From contig DAIDHN010000011.1 of assembly GCA_027459665.1 (NCBI GenBank), forward strand, positions 16,216 through 80,215: a DNA stretch of 64,000 nucleotides. The letters run 5' to 3'. This document shows, in pieces, positions 54,824-63,288 of this stretch. Positions within the stretch are counted from its first letter, which is position 1. Each line of letters opens with the position of its first letter. Below the pieces are notes generated by a model. It was not told where the DNA came from and did not search any database. It was given only the letters and a program-made list of their open reading frames with translations. A program made the translations under genes and the position numbers. Origin of the DNA: Chthonomonadaceae bacterium. GTDB taxonomy: Bacteria > Armatimonadota > Chthonomonadetes > Chthonomonadales > Chthonomonadaceae.

Positions 54824-57800
54824 CTATTGGTCTCCTTTGCTTTGGGCGGCGGGGGGCTGCATCTGCTGTTCGCGCATTGCACGTTTCTGCATGCTGCGAT
54901 GAAGCGTCTGTACAAAGTCATCTACCAGAGTGTGCAGAATAGGGATGTCGAACAATGAAAGAAAGGTGCCCACGGTGAGGCCGCCAAGAATGGTAGTGGC
55001 GAGCGGCTGATATGCATCCAGACCTGTTTTGGGTGCAAATGCCACCGGCGCCATGGTGATTATGGTGATGAGCGAGGTCATCAGGATGGGGCGCAGGCGC
55101 TGGGGCGCTGCCTCGGCCACTGCCTGATCTCGCGGAATGCCCGCATCACGGCATGCCATAATGCGGTCTATAATCAGAATGGCCGTAGTGATGTCCATGC
55201 CGGTCAGCACGATGACGCCCAGTATAGAGACTGTGCTGAATGCCTGATGCGCCAGCCAGAGCGCCAGAAATACGCCCGAAAGTTCGAGCGGCAGCGAAGC
55301 GATCATTTGCAGGGGCTGCAAAAAACTGCGGAACTGGGCTGCCAGCACCAGGTACATAAGGCCAAGAGAAAGCAGCAGGCCGTACAGCAGCCTGCGGAAG
55401 CTGCTCATCATCTGCGTCATATCGCCGCGCACCTGCAGGCTGTAGCCTGGCGGAAAGTTGAGGCGGTCCATAATTTTCATCATGAGCGTCATGGTGAGGT
55501 CCATTGAGGGCGGCCCGCCTTTTCGGTAGTACCCTGCCAGCCCTGCCACTCGCTCAAGCCCGTCGTGTTCTATTGCAGTAGGCGCACTGCGCAGAACAAT
55601 GTGCGCCAGGCTTTTGAGCGGAGCCTGCTGCCCGTCTGGGGCGGTGATGATGAGGTTTTGCAGGTTTTGCGGGGTAATGCGCTGGCTTTGGCGGTAGCGT
55701 ATCAGAATGGTATCCTGCCGTACATTTGGTACATGGTAAAACTGGCTGGCCAGGCCGCCGTGCAATGCATAGTAAGCCTGCTGCGCCACCGATACCGGCG
55801 ATAAGCCCAGCGCCTCGGCGCGTGCCGGAGATACTTCTATGTGGTAATCGGGCACCCCCATGGCCGAGGTGAGCGCGGGCTGTGCGAGGCCGGGAGTGCG
55901 CTTTGCAATCTGAAGGGCCTGCTGGGCCAGCATGTGCAGTTCTGAAAGCCGCGGCCCGCTGATGTTCAGGTAGACCGGCGCATCGGCGGTAGCCATTACA
56001 TCTGAACCCATTTCCTTGATTTGCAGCCTGCGTATGCCAGGAATGGTGCGCATGGCCCGCTGTTGTATGCTGTCTATTATTTGCCAGATACTTTGCCTGC
56101 GCTTGTCTTTATCGCTCAGGGTAAGCATGAATGCAGCGCCGCTGGTTTGCGGCATCTGGTATCCGGTGATATTGGGGTTCCATGATTCAAACATGTTTTC
56201 AGCGCCTGTTTCCACCGAGGCGCGGCGCACCTGGGGATATTTCAGCATGATCTGCTCCAGATTGTGTACCGCAGCGTCTGTCTGCTGAAAAGAGGTTCCC
56301 GGTTTCATTTCCAGAAACCCTGCCGCCTGCCCTACATCGGCCAGGGGCATCATTTCTGAGCCAATGAAGTTGTAAAAGGTAAACCCCATGATCACCGTTA
56401 CTGCAATGCGCGCCAGGTTCCAGAACCGGTTTCGCAGCATAGCCTCTATCGATCTGCGGTATGCGGCTTCCAGTCTGTCGAGAAAGCGCTGAAAGGGGTC
56501 TGCCAGAAACAGAATGGCTCGCATAACCGGGTTGCGTCTGTCTGCGGCGCGCGCTTGTTCGGTGCGCAGCAGTTTTGCGCAGAGCACAGCGGTGAGTGTG
56601 AAAGAGACCATCATAGAGGCGAGCAGGCTGAAGAGCAGAGGCCACACCAGCTCAACAAACATGAGCTGGGTAATTCCCCCGCAAAAAAGCAGGGGAGCAA
56701 GGGCCAGTGCAAGCATCAGGGTAGAAGCCAGCACTGCCAGGCGCACCTCGGCGATGCCATCGATTGTTGCGGTTTTGGGGTCTTTGCCCATGCGCAAATG
56801 TCGCTCTACCGAATGTATGTCGATGATGGTATCGTCTACCAGCCGCCCTATGCTGATGAGCAGGCCGATGAGAGTGCCGCTGTTGAAGGTAAGGTGAAAC
56901 GGAATCAGCATCAGCACTGCAAATGAGAGCGAGACTGGCAGGGTGATGAGAGCTATCAGCGTGCCACGCCATTCCCCCAGAAAGAAAAAAACAACGATGG
57001 CGGTAAGCAGAACCGCCACTGCCAGCTCTTCCCACACGTTGTGAAACAGTATCGAAACGAAGTGAGCGTTGTTGTAGGCGGCCTGAAAATGTATGCCGGG
57101 GTACTCTTTTTCCAGCTGCTTCAGCGTTTTCTGCACTCTGGGCATAAGAGTGTAGGAACTTGCCGCCGGGTTTTGTATTACCGATACCTCTATGGCAGGG
57201 GTGATGCTTCCGCCGCCGGGATGCAGATGCCGCACATACTGAAATGCGCTTTTGCGTTCCCAAACGGTATCTGCCACCCGCGCCACATCGCCGATGCGCA
57301 CCAGATGAGGCCATTTGCCAAATTCGGAGGCGGCGCTGCCCGATGAAGAGGAGAGCAGCGGATAGCGTGCGATTTGTTCTGCTGTTTGAGCCGGTATGCC
57401 CGCCTGCACCAGCGCCTGGCTGTAGGGGGTAGTGAGAAGACCGGCCGGCTGGCTTACGTTGTAGCGGTCTATGGCGCGTCGTACATCCAGCAGGCTGATA
57501 TGCAGCGCCGCAAGCTTGTTGCGGTCTACAATCACCTGCATTTGCCGGCGGTATCCGCCAAAGGTAGTGATGGCCGATACCCCGTTTACAGCCCGCAGGC
57601 GGTTGGTGATGGTGTTGTCGGCGAGCTGCCGCAGGCGGGGCAGAGTCCAGCCCCGTTTGAGGTCGCCCGTGAGGGCAAGCGACACCACCGGCAGATTGAG
57701 CGGGTCGATGGGCACAACAAAAGAAGGCTTCACATTAGCCCCTGTAGCGGGCAGGTTGGCCTGGGCTACATTGAGCAGATTTTGTACGCTGATAATCGCA

Positions 57801-58159
57801 TGCGATATGTTTGTTCCGTAATGAAACTGCAGAGTGACAATAGACAGTCCCTGCTGTGAAGTGCTGCGTATGTAGCGCAGGTTTTTCAGGTCAGTCATCT
57901 GCTCTTCTATGGGTTTGCTAACATATGTTTCCATTTGCCTTGCCGACAGGCCCGGCATCATGGTAACTACTGCAGCCATGGGGCTGGGCACATAGGGGGC
58001 GAAGCGGCGCGGAATTACCCGTATTGTGCAGAAGACAGCTGCAGCTGTTACGGCTATGTAAAAAGCCGCCACCGTGTGCGCATGCTCTATAGACCACTGG
58101 TGAATGCGGTGCAGGGCGTTTTTGCCGCCGCCGGTAGCAGCAGAAGAAGAGGTGTTCAT
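54824..58159 (-). CDS. RND efflux transporter (AcrB/CusA-type)
   Basis: 1111 residues, about 12 membrane helices and two large periplasmic domains. Opening HRIHQWSIEHAHTVAAFYIAV; GLSARQMETYVSKPIEEQM; the proton-relay helix TM4 region has GRLVDDTIIDIHSVE (paired acidic residues); C-terminal half VLTGMDITTAILIIDRIM and RLRPILMTSLITI. The two Asp in LVDDTIID support a proton-driven pump. The neighbouring metal-binding adaptor suggests metal substrate rather than drugs, but the Met clusters of CusA cannot be confirmed by eye. It overlaps the adaptor stop (ATGA). Confidence 0.92.
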   Translation of the reverse strand: MNTSSSAATGGGKNALHRIHQWSIEHAHTVAAFYIAVTAAAVFCTIRVIPRRFAPYVPSPMAAVVTMMPGLSARQMETYVSKPIEEQMTDLKNLRYIRSTSQQGLSIVTLQFHYGTNISHAIISVQNLLNVAQANLPATGANVKPSFVVPIDPLNLPVVSLALTGDLKRGWTLPRLRQLADNTITNRLRAVNGVSAITTFGGYRRQMQVIVDRNKLAALHISLLDVRRAIDRYNVSQPAGLLTTPYSQALVQAGIPAQTAEQIARYPLLSSSSGSAASEFGKWPHLVRIGDVARVADTVWERKSAFQYVRHLHPGGGSITPAIEVSVIQNPAASSYTLMPRVQKTLKQLEKEYPGIHFQAAYNNAHFVSILFHNVWEELAVAVLLTAIVVFFFLGEWRGTLIALITLPVSLSFAVLMLIPFHLTFNSGTLIGLLISIGRLVDDTIIDIHSVERHLRMGKDPKTATIDGIAEVRLAVLASTLMLALALAPLLFCGGITQLMFVELVWPLLFSLLASMMVSFTLTAVLCAKLLRTEQARAADRRNPVMRAILFLADPFQRFLDRLEAAYRRSIEAMLRNRFWNLARIAVTVIMGFTFYNFIGSEMMPLADVGQAAGFLEMKPGTSFQQTDAAVHNLEQIMLKYPQVRRASVETGAENMFESWNPNITGYQMPQTSGAAFMLTLSDKDKRRQSIWQIIDSIQQRAMRTIPGIRRLQIKEMGSDVMATADAPVYLNISGPRLSELHMLAQQALQIAKRTPGLAQPALTSAMGVPDYHIEVSPARAEALGLSPVSVAQQAYYALHGGLASQFYHVPNVRQDTILIRYRQSQRITPQNLQNLIITAPDGQQAPLKSLAHIVLRSAPTAIEHDGLERVAGLAGYYRKGGPPSMDLTMTLMMKIMDRLNFPPGYSLQVRGDMTQMMSSFRRLLYGLLLSLGLMYLVLAAQFRSFLQPLQMIASLPLELSGVFLALWLAHQAFSTVSILGVIVLTGMDITTAILIIDRIMACRDAGIPRDQAVAEAAPQRLRPILMTSLITIITMAPVAFAPKTGLDAYQPLATTILGGLTVGTFLSLFDIPILHTLVDDFVQTLHRSMQKRAMREQQMQPPAAQSKGDQ

Positions 58160-60510
58160 AGAGTGCCGTCCCTGTCTTCATGCCGCACCTGTTCGGCGGT
58201 AGGCATTTGCAGCGGACCGTTTTGACCCCACTTCACCAGCACCACGGCCTCGCCTTCACGCAAGCCCTGCAGACCATGGGTAATCACCATATCGTCTGGC
58301 TGCAGCCCATTCACAATGGTGGTGACTCCTGCTGCTGCTGCTCCGGTTTGCACGGGCGTTTCATGTGCAACCATTTCGCCCCCCACTATTTCGGGTACCA
58401 GTTTCCAGCCGCAGATGGGGCATTTGCCCGGATGATTTTCACGTATCTGATGGTGCATAGTGCAAGTGTAAACGGTATGTACTGGGCCGCTTTGCTGCAC
58501 CACCCATACCCATGTCGAATCTTTTTCAGCCAGCACAGGGCTGGTAAAGACCGGCTGAAACGCCAGTGCATGGGTTGGAATGGTGATTGCATCGGCTGTT
58601 TTGTAGAGCCGAATGCGCATTTGCAGCATCTGGCCGGGCAGCAGCTTTCCGTGTGGGTTGGGCGTCAGCGCCTCTACCACAGCAGTATGCGTTACCGTGT
58701 CTGCTTCAGGAAACACTGAGGTGATTCGGGTGTTCAGCACGGCCCCGTCTTCTGTTTGTATCTGCACAGGCGTGCCAACATGTATGTGCTGCAGGTCTTG
58801 CACAGCAACCTGCGCCTGTATGCGCAGAGGGTTGATTTGGGCTATTTTCAGAATGGGCTGCCCCGGCCTAACCAGGCTGCCGGGGGCAGTGAGGCGGCTG
58901 ACGACCACTCCTGAGAAGGCAGCGTCAATGTGTGTATAGCTTTGCTGCACCTGTGCCTCTGCCCGCGCCGCTCTGGCCATTTGCAAGCCTGCCTGCTTGT
59001 GTATGATTTCATGTGCAGCGGTTTCTGCACTGGTCTGCATGGCGGCTGCATTCTGGCGGGCAGTATTCAGGGCGGCAGTGCGCACAGAAATACGCGCCTG
59101 CGCCTGCAGCAGAGCCGCCTGCGCCGCCTGCACTGCTGCCTGTGCCTGGGCAAGACCCGCCTTCGCGCTCTCTACTCCAGCCTGCGTACTCTGTTCTGCG
59201 GCATAGTCTTGCTGGTACTCCTGCAGAGAAAGCGATCCCCCTTTCAGCAGCGAGTGGTCGCGTGCAAACCTGCTTTTCTGGTAGCCCTGTTCTGCCCTGG
59301 CTTGTTTCAGCATGGCTTTTGCCGCCCCAACCTGCTGCACTGCCGCCTGCACTGCCGCCTGCCGGCTCTGCTCTTCTGCTTTGACTTCCGCCAGTTTGCT
59401 GAGGGCACTCTGCACCTCTGCATTTGCTGCAGCCGCCATCTGCTGTGCCTGCTGTTTTTGCAGGCGGGCAATATCTACATTGTGTTTTGCCATAATCACC
59501 CCGGCCTGCTGCACTGCTGTTTGCGCGTTGAGCTGGCGGGGGTCTATTACTGCAATCTGCTCACCGGCGGCAACAGCATCCCCCGGGTACAAAGGCATCT
59601 GCTGCATTGTGCCGGTAATGCGTGCCGCCACGATTTGTGTAGAGTAAGGCACAGCAACAGCATTTACTGTTTCGTACACGTCGGTTTTGCGCGGCTTTAC
59701 CCGTTCGGCTGCTACCGGCACGGCGCCTGCAGGCGGCTTCATGGCAGACATATCCATAGACTGCGCTTCAATTACGCTCATGTGCCCCGGCTGGGTGAAG
59801 CGATCTACTGCCAGATGTGAAAGCACCAGGGCAAGCAGCACCAGCAGGCTGCCGGCTGCAATAGAAACCCCGTTTTTTCCTTCGCGCGCCTTGCGCTTTG
59901 CAGCAGCAGTCAGCATCCAGAGCGCCGCTGCTGCCAGGGTAATGTAGCCTGCAATCAGCCAGCTCACTGCAGGGGCGGGGGCTGCCATTGGTGCGGCATG
60001 CCCATTCATTGCCATGCCGCTCATATTGGAAGCTGTTGGCGGATTGGCTGCCCTGCCGCTCATGCTGGGGGCGGCAGGCAGGGCAAGCGTGCCTGTGTTT
60101 ACACCGGTTGGCAGCGAGAGTACGGCGCGAGCGCTGCCTTTTGGCCCCTGTATTGCCAGCTGCACATGATAGGTGCCGCCCATAGCGAATTTGGCTGGAA
60201 TGCTGTAAACCCCTGGCTCACCTGTTACGGGAGAGCCAGTCTGCATGGTTTCGCCCATGGGCATGCCCGGCATTTGGGTGAGGGCATGCAGCGCTGCCCC
60301 AGAAACCGGTTTGCCTGTGCTGTCGGTAAGCTGCACCAGCAGGCTGGCAGCGCCAATGGCGGGGGGTGTTTGGGGCTGTGCTGCCAGAGCAATATGGTAA
60401 CGGCCGGCTGTTGCATGCAGCACGGCTTGTGCGGGAAGCACAGACAGGCAGAGCAGCAGAATACCGCTCGCCAGCGCCCATGCCTTATTTGGCAGGGTAA
60501 CTTTATGCAT
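58156..60510 (-). CDS. HlyD-type adaptor with metal-binding domains
   Basis: 784 residues, about twice the usual size. Signal peptide; a FixH/YtkA-like domain (residues about 30-140); Met/His-rich segments (MPGMPMGETM; MSGMAMNGHAAPM); two membrane segments (about 182-235); another Met-rich stretch (GHMSVIEAQSMDMSAM); then the HlyD adaptor with lipoyl halves, a very long coiled-coil (Ala/Gln-rich) and beta-barrel. A heavy-metal-binding domain (YTCTMHHQ...CPICGW, residues 681-707) interrupts the membrane-proximal domain near the C-terminus. The combination points to copper or silver. It couples to the RND gene by a 4-base overlap. Confidence 0.88.
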   Translation of the reverse strand: MHKVTLPNKAWALASGILLLCLSVLPAQAVLHATAGRYHIALAAQPQTPPAIGAASLLVQLTDSTGKPVSGAALHALTQMPGMPMGETMQTGSPVTGEPGVYSIPAKFAMGGTYHVQLAIQGPKGSARAVLSLPTGVNTGTLALPAAPSMSGRAANPPTASNMSGMAMNGHAAPMAAPAPAVSWLIAGYITLAAAALWMLTAAAKRKAREGKNGVSIAAGSLLVLLALVLSHLAVDRFTQPGHMSVIEAQSMDMSAMKPPAGAVPVAAERVKPRKTDVYETVNAVAVPYSTQIVAARITGTMQQMPLYPGDAVAAGEQIAVIDPRQLNAQTAVQQAGVIMAKHNVDIARLQKQQAQQMAAAANAEVQSALSKLAEVKAEEQSRQAAVQAAVQQVGAAKAMLKQARAEQGYQKSRFARDHSLLKGGSLSLQEYQQDYAAEQSTQAGVESAKAGLAQAQAAVQAAQAALLQAQARISVRTAALNTARQNAAAMQTSAETAAHEIIHKQAGLQMARAARAEAQVQQSYTHIDAAFSGVVVSRLTAPGSLVRPGQPILKIAQINPLRIQAQVAVQDLQHIHVGTPVQIQTEDGAVLNTRITSVFPEADTVTHTAVVEALTPNPHGKLLPGQMLQMRIRLYKTADAITIPTHALAFQPVFTSPVLAEKDSTWVWVVQQSGPVHTVYTCTMHHQIRENHPGKCPICGWKLVPEIVGGEMVAHETPVQTGAAAAGVTTIVNGLQPDDMVITHGLQGLREGEAVVLVKWGQNGPLQMPTAEQVRHEDRDGTL

Positions 60511-60577
60511 GATGTCTCCTCCTGAATTCAGGAAAGGGCAGCATTCGTTTCCGGCTGCTCTGCCGGAATGCGAAATG

Positions 60578-60925
60578 CTAGCCGCTGGTATTGCTCCTGC
60601 TGCACATGCTGCAGCAAGAGGAGACGACAGCAGAGGTCATTGCTGCGTCGGGGTGATTTTTTTTGAGCCAGAGCCGAAATACTTCGCTTTTGCCAAGTTT
60701 GCTTACCTGCAGCATCAGCTGCACATTTTTACTTTGGGCAGTCACAAAGTCGGGGTACCAGGGGTTTTTGGCAATGCTGGGCGTTGGCGCATTGCGCATG
60801 CCAGTTATTTTCATGCACTGCATAGCTGGCGGCGCAGAGCGGTGAAATAACGGTTTGCCTGCAAAGGCAGGCGCTGCCGGCAGCAGCAATGCTGCCAGAA
60901 GAACAAGGGAGTTTGTGCGCAACAT
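60578..60925 (-). CDS. Small secreted Cys-containing protein
   Basis: 115 residues. Signal peptide (LVLLAALLLPAAPAFA) then a soluble domain ending SSCCSMCSRS. Met and His residues are scattered (RSAPPAMQCMKITGMR). No family recognised. ATG 60925 follows GAGGAAAAAACC. Adjacent to the metal-efflux genes on the same strand, so a periplasmic metal-binding or chaperone role is plausible. Confidence 0.65.
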   Translation of the reverse strand: MLRTNSLVLLAALLLPAAPAFAGKPLFHRSAPPAMQCMKITGMRNAPTPSIAKNPWYPDFVTAQSKNVQLMLQVSKLGKSEVFRLWLKKNHPDAAMTSAVVSSCCSMCSRSNTSG

Positions 60926-61023
60926 GGTTTTTTCCTCATAAAGTCGGGTTGTGCAGCCGCAGCGGTGGCTGAATGTACTTTGCAGAGGCGCAATAAAACT
61001 GCGCCCGCTGCGTAAAGCGGACT

Positions 61024-61491
61024 TTAGAGGAGAACCGGAGGTGCGCGGGCAGGAGGGGGACGATAGGTGCGTGCAGTTGCAGAAGCTTGGGCGCGCCGGA
61101 AAAAGAGAGGGCGGGTTTGTGCCGCTGCAAACCGGGGTGCGCACTGCATGGGAATCAGGGCGGCAGGATGTGTGCGCACTGAAACAGGAAGCGCCTGAGC
61201 AGGGCGATGCGGAGCCTTGTGCACACAGGAAGAAGAAGAAGTACGGCGGTTACTGTGTTTTGTTTGTGTTTGACCGGCGCACAGCGGGCAGTGGGCCATT
61301 TTGTGCATGCGGCAGCAGGGAAGCATTGTTCTGCCCGCCGCCGAGGCATGAGGCATCATGGTGCATTTGCGGCCGCAGGGGGTTCCGTTCAGACACTGCC
61401 AGTATGCGCGTGCCGGCAGCTGCGCCCATATTAGCGCAAGTGATGCCAGCAGGCCAAGCAGACCATGTATCTTTCGCAGTGCCTGTTTCAT
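61024..61491 (-). CDS. Small secreted Cys/His/Met-rich protein
   Basis: 155 residues. Signal peptide (IHGLLGLLASLALIWAQLPARA), then a segment rich in potential metal ligands (TMMPHAS; TMLPCCRMHKMAHCPLC) and a Pro/Arg/Ala-rich tail. It recalls small periplasmic copper-related proteins, but no family is certain. ATG 61491 is used. TATAAT lies 7 bases before it, which would give a nearly leaderless mRNA. Confidence 0.6.
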   Translation of the reverse strand: MKQALRKIHGLLGLLASLALIWAQLPARAYWQCLNGTPCGRKCTMMPHASAAGRTMLPCCRMHKMAHCPLCAGQTQTKHSNRRTSSSSCVHKAPHRPAQALPVSVRTHPAALIPMQCAPRFAAAQTRPLFFRRAQASATARTYRPPPARAPPVLL

Positions 61492-61575
61492 GCTTCTCAT
61501 TATACTGCGATCTTGCAGAAAAGAATTCCTCTGAAAGCAGGAACCGCGGAGTTTCTCTTTGGACTGCGTGTTTTG

Positions 61576-63288
61576 CTAATGCCACCATTTCATGTTGGGT
61601 GCAGTGGTTAGTTTCGCTGCAAACGTCCAGCGGGTAACGCGCAGCCTTCCCAGGTAGGGGTAGGCGACAATGAAGTGAATGAACTTTACATGCTGTGCTG
61701 TGCCAACCAGGCGCACATGCAGGCCGGGCTGCATTCCGGGGTGGGGCGGCAAAGGGTGTGCAGGCCGCGGCCCCATGTCGACGGCGAGTATGAGCTGCAG
61801 TCGCTGGGCGGTATTCAGGCTGGAGGCAGGCAGCCCTCTGGCGCTCTCGGCGGCAGCCAGCTGCAAGGGGGCAAGAGAGCCAAACAGGCGCATGAAGGCA
61901 AAGCGCCAGTTTGTGGTTAGTTCGTACCCGTCTACATGAAAGTCTTCTTCTGGAATAGCGTGCCACCAGAGATTTTTCCATTGTTTGTGGCTGAGTTCAG
62001 CCAGCTGGCGTATATCTGTCAGCGACATGGGGCCTTTGTTCAACGCGAAGGCATCCATGCGCCTCAGCAGTCCGGCAGGCGGTTCGTTGTAGATATTGCG
62101 CCCTGGGTCGGTAGTTCTGCTCACCAGCATGCTTCCAAACCAGGCGGAATGGTAGCCAAAGGCGCGGTCTACTTCCTGTATGGCATCGGGCAGGGTGAAC
62201 TTGTTGTGGTAGGTAAGCAATCCCTGTGCAAGCGTGGTGAGGCTGTTTACATATCGTGGGCAGATTACGGCATGGCCGGTGGTGGTGTAGAACTGCTGCA
62301 TAAGGTCTGGCAGGTACTGACTGGTGGTGAAGTGCAGGGAGGGCTGCAGCAGACGGGCGGGCAGCGGTTCCATCTGGTCGAAGTGATCTTTGGGCAGCAG
62401 CTTGACTACGCGGGGGTCGGTGTTGTTGCCGTTCATATCGTAGCCGGGAAGGTATGCGCGGGAGACCAGCGGCAGAGTGAAGAAGAGATGATTTTCGGCA
62501 GGCGGAACAATAAGCAGACTGATTTGGCCACTGTAGGCATACAGGCCATAGAAGTTGTTGTGCGCCTGCTGTGCAGAAATATATTCTGGCAGGGTAGCGT
62601 GAAACGAGGAGGTTTTGTATTCGTGCCGCATGGCAGTCATGTAGGCCGGAATCATTTTTTGCAGGTTTTGAGGCAAATGCGAGAAGCGTTCCATGCCAAA
62701 CAGATAGTTGCGATACAGAGCCGCTCCTCCGCCAACTCTAAATGCCTCCGGGTTTTGTATACAGTCGGTGTAAAGAGCCTGTTTCGTCTGGTCATCCATA
62801 TCCTCAAGTATTTGCCAGACGGGTTCTTTCGTCTGGTTTTTTGCCAGTGCGACTGCGGCGGCCTGTTCTACAGAAGCAATGCGCATTTGTTTGAACATAA
62901 GATGCTTGCGGCGCACTTGGGCAACTGCCGCCTGCTCCACTGCCTTCTGTGTGGGTGTTTGCGTAAGCAGGTAGCCTGTGCCCTGCTTTTGCCAGGTCAT
63001 TCTGTTTGCCCATGCCAGCGCGATCATCATGTTTCTAAGGGGCAGGCGGCGTGCATAAAGAATGTTTTGAAAGCCTGCATGCACACCGTCTGCGTGCATG
63101 GGCACCTCTGTTTCTTTGGCAAAGAGCGCGAGCGCGTTTTGCAGCGATATGCCTCGCGAGGCTATCTGCACCGGGCGCAGCAGCCTGACGTCTGAGGCGG
63201 GAACACCGCGTACGGAAGCCAAAACCGGATAGCTGCTGCAGCAGGCGAACAGCATGGCAGAGGGCAGAAAAAGCTGAACGGGTTTCAT
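61576..63288 (-). CDS. Secreted protein with STN-like N-terminal region
   Basis: 570 residues. Signal peptide, then ISLQNALALFAKETEVPMHAD and LYARRLPLRNMMIALAWANRM, which has the pattern of the STN/secretin short domain. The remainder (450 residues, many Trp/Tyr/His) is unrecognised. Start ATG 63288 overlaps the upstream gene stop (ATGA). It is probably an exported protein, with similar architecture to the upstream neighbour. Confidence 0.65.
   Translation of the reverse strand: MKPVQLFLPSAMLFACCSSYPVLASVRGVPASDVRLLRPVQIASRGISLQNALALFAKETEVPMHADGVHAGFQNILYARRLPLRNMMIALAWANRMTWQKQGTGYLLTQTPTQKAVEQAAVAQVRRKHLMFKQMRIASVEQAAAVALAKNQTKEPVWQILEDMDDQTKQALYTDCIQNPEAFRVGGGAALYRNYLFGMERFSHLPQNLQKMIPAYMTAMRHEYKTSSFHATLPEYISAQQAHNNFYGLYAYSGQISLLIVPPAENHLFFTLPLVSRAYLPGYDMNGNNTDPRVVKLLPKDHFDQMEPLPARLLQPSLHFTTSQYLPDLMQQFYTTTGHAVICPRYVNSLTTLAQGLLTYHNKFTLPDAIQEVDRAFGYHSAWFGSMLVSRTTDPGRNIYNEPPAGLLRRMDAFALNKGPMSLTDIRQLAELSHKQWKNLWWHAIPEEDFHVDGYELTTNWRFAFMRLFGSLAPLQLAAAESARGLPASSLNTAQRLQLILAVDMGPRPAHPLPPHPGMQPGLHVRLVGTAQHVKFIHFIVAYPYLGRLRVTRWTFAAKLTTAPNMKWWH

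Noticed and set aside
61936..63195. 419-codon plus-strand frame opposite the STN-like gene
   Set aside because: Shadow frame with low-complexity Cys/Gly/His composition and no signal peptide or ribosome site.
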